Source: Symbiodinium sp. CCMP2592
Taxonomy: Eukaryota > Sar > Dinophyceae > Suessiales > Symbiodiniaceae
Length of the DNA: 64,000 bases
Reading direction: 5' to 3'
Assembly: GCA_905221615.1 (NCBI GenBank)
Contig: CAJNDT010001013.1
Location: 62,001-126,000, forward strand
A model generated the notes under the pieces. It made no database searches, was not told the DNA's origin, and saw only the letters and a program-made list of their open reading frames with translations. The translations under genes and the position numbers were made by a program. Every line of letters starts with the position of its first letter. Position 1 is the stretch's first letter. Positions 62,068 through 64,000 of the stretch are shown here, piece after piece.

Positions 62068-62658
62068 ATGTCCCGCGAGGAGTCAAACGAGGCTAGACAC
62101 AAGTTTGTGGATGCCTACGTTGCCGTGATCAAGGCCAAGGGTCTCGCAGAGCAGGCTAAAAACATGATGGACCGGAAGATGGAGCAGTGGAAGGTTGCAA
62201 GGGGCATCGCGGACTGCACCGCCGTCGATGTGCACCTGGCAATGAACACCCTGAAGCTGGTCGGGTGGGACGAGGAGCTCGCTGTGGAGGCATTGATGGC
62301 CTTGTCTCCGTTTGAGCGGGCGAAGATGTCAGCCAAGGCCGCAGCGGACTCCCTGGCCTTCAAGAAGGAGCGCGAACGCAAGCACTTACCTGGGCTGGAG
62401 CAGGAGCTGATCGCGTTGGAGGCAGCGAAACGTGCTGCCAACGGTACCGCTGCTGCAGGCGAGCAATGCTGCGGTGACCGCCTGGGGAGCGATGAGGAGA
62501 CCAGCGCGGCTTCCTCGCGCGAGACCATGGAACCGGGCCAGGACGGCTGGTTCAGTTGGCTGCTGGGATGCTGCTGTGCTCGGCCAAATTTACATCCGAT
62601 GAGCAGGCGCGGCGGACGCAAAGGCCCAACACCTTCCCCGCGGAAGGTGGAGGAGTGA
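62068..62658 (+). CDS. Retroposed intronless gene, helical protein with Cys cluster (196 aa)
   Basis: The ATG is the first after the DinoSL relic (68-nt 5' UTR) and no intron interrupts the 196 codons. Residues 1-60 and 95-135 are strongly helical and charged (ARHKFVDAYVAVIKAKGLAE; FKKERERKHLPGLEQELIAL). Residues about 50-95 (CTAVDVHLAMNTLKLVGWDE) look like a small globular domain. The C-terminus has WFSWLLGCCCARP (about 163-175), a possible palmitoylation-type Cys cluster, then a basic Arg/Gly/Pro tail. I do not recognise the family. The ORF is intact, so the retrogene may still be expressed. Confidence 0.7.
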   Translation: MSREESNEARHKFVDAYVAVIKAKGLAEQAKNMMDRKMEQWKVARGIADCTAVDVHLAMNTLKLVGWDEELAVEALMALSPFERAKMSAKAAADSLAFKKERERKHLPGLEQELIALEAAKRAANGTAAAGEQCCGDRLGSDEETSAASSRETMEPGQDGWFSWLLGCCCARPNLHPMSRRGGRKGPTPSPRKVEE

Positions 62659-62674
62659 TGCACCTCCGCCAACT

Positions 62675-63415
62675 ATGCAACAAAGGGTGCAACAGGCTCT
62701 CCAACGAGACAGGGATCAACCAAGAGTTGCCTCCCCAATGCCCACCATGCTCCACATCAAGGCCAATTGGATGCACAAGGTTATCAAGTTCTTCAAGGAG
62801 ATCCAGGATGAAGGGCGCGAGGGCTGGGCGTATGAGCTACCGCGAAGGAGGATCCAGTGCCGAATAGATCCTATCTACCGGGGCAGGGCCGCACACTTCC
62901 TTAGGGTAGTTGCTGTGGCAGTTGGTCCTGGAGACACACTTGGTCCAGAGGCGCCGGAGTGCACGGTGGATTGGGCCTACGACGCGGAAGCATCCTTATG
63001 TCGAATACCCAACAAGGAATCCCTCGGCAGAATCCTCGGCGGGGCCCTCTTCTCCATCGGCAACTGCTCAGGCAAGGTCCAGTCCGCCGACGAACACCAC
63101 CTCCTGCGACTATGTGAACCACCAAGAGGCCGGAGACCTGGCCTCGTTGATGGGGGGCAGACCAATCAAGAAACGGTGGCTGAAGAGTCGGAGCAGGAGC
63201 AGAGGCCGCAGCCATCGGACCTCAAAGGGCCTCCAACGGTGACAACTGAAGTGCGCAGACCTCCAGCACCCCTGCGTGCCCGGCAACCACGGCAACAGGG
63301 TCCGGAGGAGATGGACTTGCACGGCCGCGACCTAAAGCTAGATCCCTGTCGGCTACCTCCTCCGTGCCTCCTACGGCTACGCCGGCTCCGACTACCCCGC
63401 CTTCTGCACCCATGA
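62675..63415 (+). CDS. Second ORF downstream of the retrogene (246 aa)
   Basis: ATG 16 bp after the retrogene stop. Residues 25-140 look globular (MLHIKANWMHKVIKFFKEIQ; RIDPIYRGRAAHFLRVVAVA; LGRILGGALFSIGNCSGKVQ); the last 100 residues are Pro/Arg/Gln-rich and disordered. No family recognised. It could be a second retroposed message, a retroelement ORF, or chance coding in a long 3' UTR. A competing frame opens at 62910. Confidence 0.45.
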   Translation: MQQRVQQALQRDRDQPRVASPMPTMLHIKANWMHKVIKFFKEIQDEGREGWAYELPRRRIQCRIDPIYRGRAAHFLRVVAVAVGPGDTLGPEAPECTVDWAYDAEASLCRIPNKESLGRILGGALFSIGNCSGKVQSADEHHLLRLCEPPRGRRPGLVDGGQTNQETVAEESEQEQRPQPSDLKGPPTVTTEVRRPPAPLRARQPRQQGPEEMDLHGRDLKLDPCRLPPPCLLRLRRLRLPRLLHP

Positions 63416-64000
63416 CTCTGGCCGAAGCACGAGATCTATGGTTCATCGTCTTGAGAATGGAGTGAAGATTCCGAACCCAATAGCTTCCCGAGCCAATACC
63501 AATGCAACATCATCTCTGAAACCTCTGTCGGGCTCAATGCTAGGGGCAGAGTGGTGTTTATGACAGGGTTGACTATGGTCACTCAGAGGATCCTCGATGC
63601 AGCAGCTCAGGGTGGACACGGAGGAGTCCGCACTCATGCAGGCAGGACCACCAGCACCCCACCACGATGCCGCCGAAGCTGAAACAGACAGCTGCAGGAC
63701 TTAAGGGGGATCCTCGAGGCTATGGAACTCGAGGAACGCTGCGCTGCGGCCCTCCTCCTGCTCAAGCTCCTTGACTGGCGATGCACCGATGTCGGCGGGG
63801 TACGTTCTGGGCCACGCGCAAAGGAGAGCAGCTGATGTCCTCGCATTACTGTATGCCACCTGAGGAGCTAGCACTGCGGGTGTGGCGAAATCTCCTCCCC
63901 GCCCTACCTGCCGGAAGCGTGCGGATCTCGGTCTCGTCGGGGCATGCCTTTGCTCTCGCACCGGCCGCCATGGGCACTGCTGCACCTCCGGTTGACACAC
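63416..64000 (+). pseudogene. Frame-broken coding-like sequence to the window end
   Basis: Several short plus frames in series: VKIPNPIASRANTNATSS, LTMVTQRILDAAAQGGHGGV, and from about 63776 to 64000 MHRCRRGTFWATRKGEQLMS then RVWRNLLPALPAGSVRISVS, open at the edge. Stops and frame changes separate them, so this is a decayed ORF or contains unseen introns. Confidence 0.35.

Overview
The window looks like nuclear DNA of a dinoflagellate. Three things point there. (1) A near-perfect relic of the dinoflagellate trans-spliced leader (DinoSL) lies at 61979-62000, just upstream of an intronless gene. (2) A DIRS/PAT-type tyrosine-recombinase retrotransposon at 797-8752 has the protein layout I know from Symbiodiniaceae genomes. 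(3) GC-rich coding islands of 30-130 bp are separated by long introns packed with TTTAGGG/CCCTAAA-like tracts, microsatellites and fold-back elements. Genus cannot be fixed from sequence alone. No prokaryotic operon, CRISPR array or rRNA was seen. LAYOUT: 1-796 telomere-like tracts with one weak exon. 797-8752 the DIRS-like retroelement with split direct repeats (A1-ORFs-B1-A2-B2), flanked by TCTAG on both sides. 8753-35000 is mostly intron-like or intergenic DNA: telomere-like tracts in both orientations (including a 180-bp higher-order array near 15.4-15.8 kb), very long microsatellites (10.3-10.9, 18.4-18.8, 19.3-19.6, 23.0-24.3, 27.9-28.5, 29.5-29.8 kb) and isolated candidate exons. 35387-37543 is the clearest single-exon host gene, an F-box-like protein. 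38000-61907 is a dense series of plus-strand micro-exons; many are phase 0/0 and several encode coiled-coil heptads, so at least one long multi-exon coiled-coil gene is likely. 61979-62658 is a retroposed gene carrying the DinoSL relic, followed by a second ORF (62675-63415) and broken coding sequence to the window end. CENTRAL OBSERVATION: at least eight families of short fold-back elements (about 75-260 bp) are scattered through the non-coding DNA. Family F3 (21738-21827, 49108-49210, about 55583-55675) has 5-bp target duplications in two copies and supplies introns: in all three copies a coding stretch ends in a TGG codon and a GT donor lies one base inside the left end; in two copies an AG acceptor and a phase-matched open exon follow the right end. 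A further intron (50071-50166) that splits a His-Gly-rich coding region is bounded by a 7-bp direct repeat. This fits introner-type transposons making new introns, and telomere-like repeats lie within these intron-like spans. All exon calls are by eye (acceptor, open phase, donor, codon style) with no transcript support, so exon boundaries and links are hypotheses.
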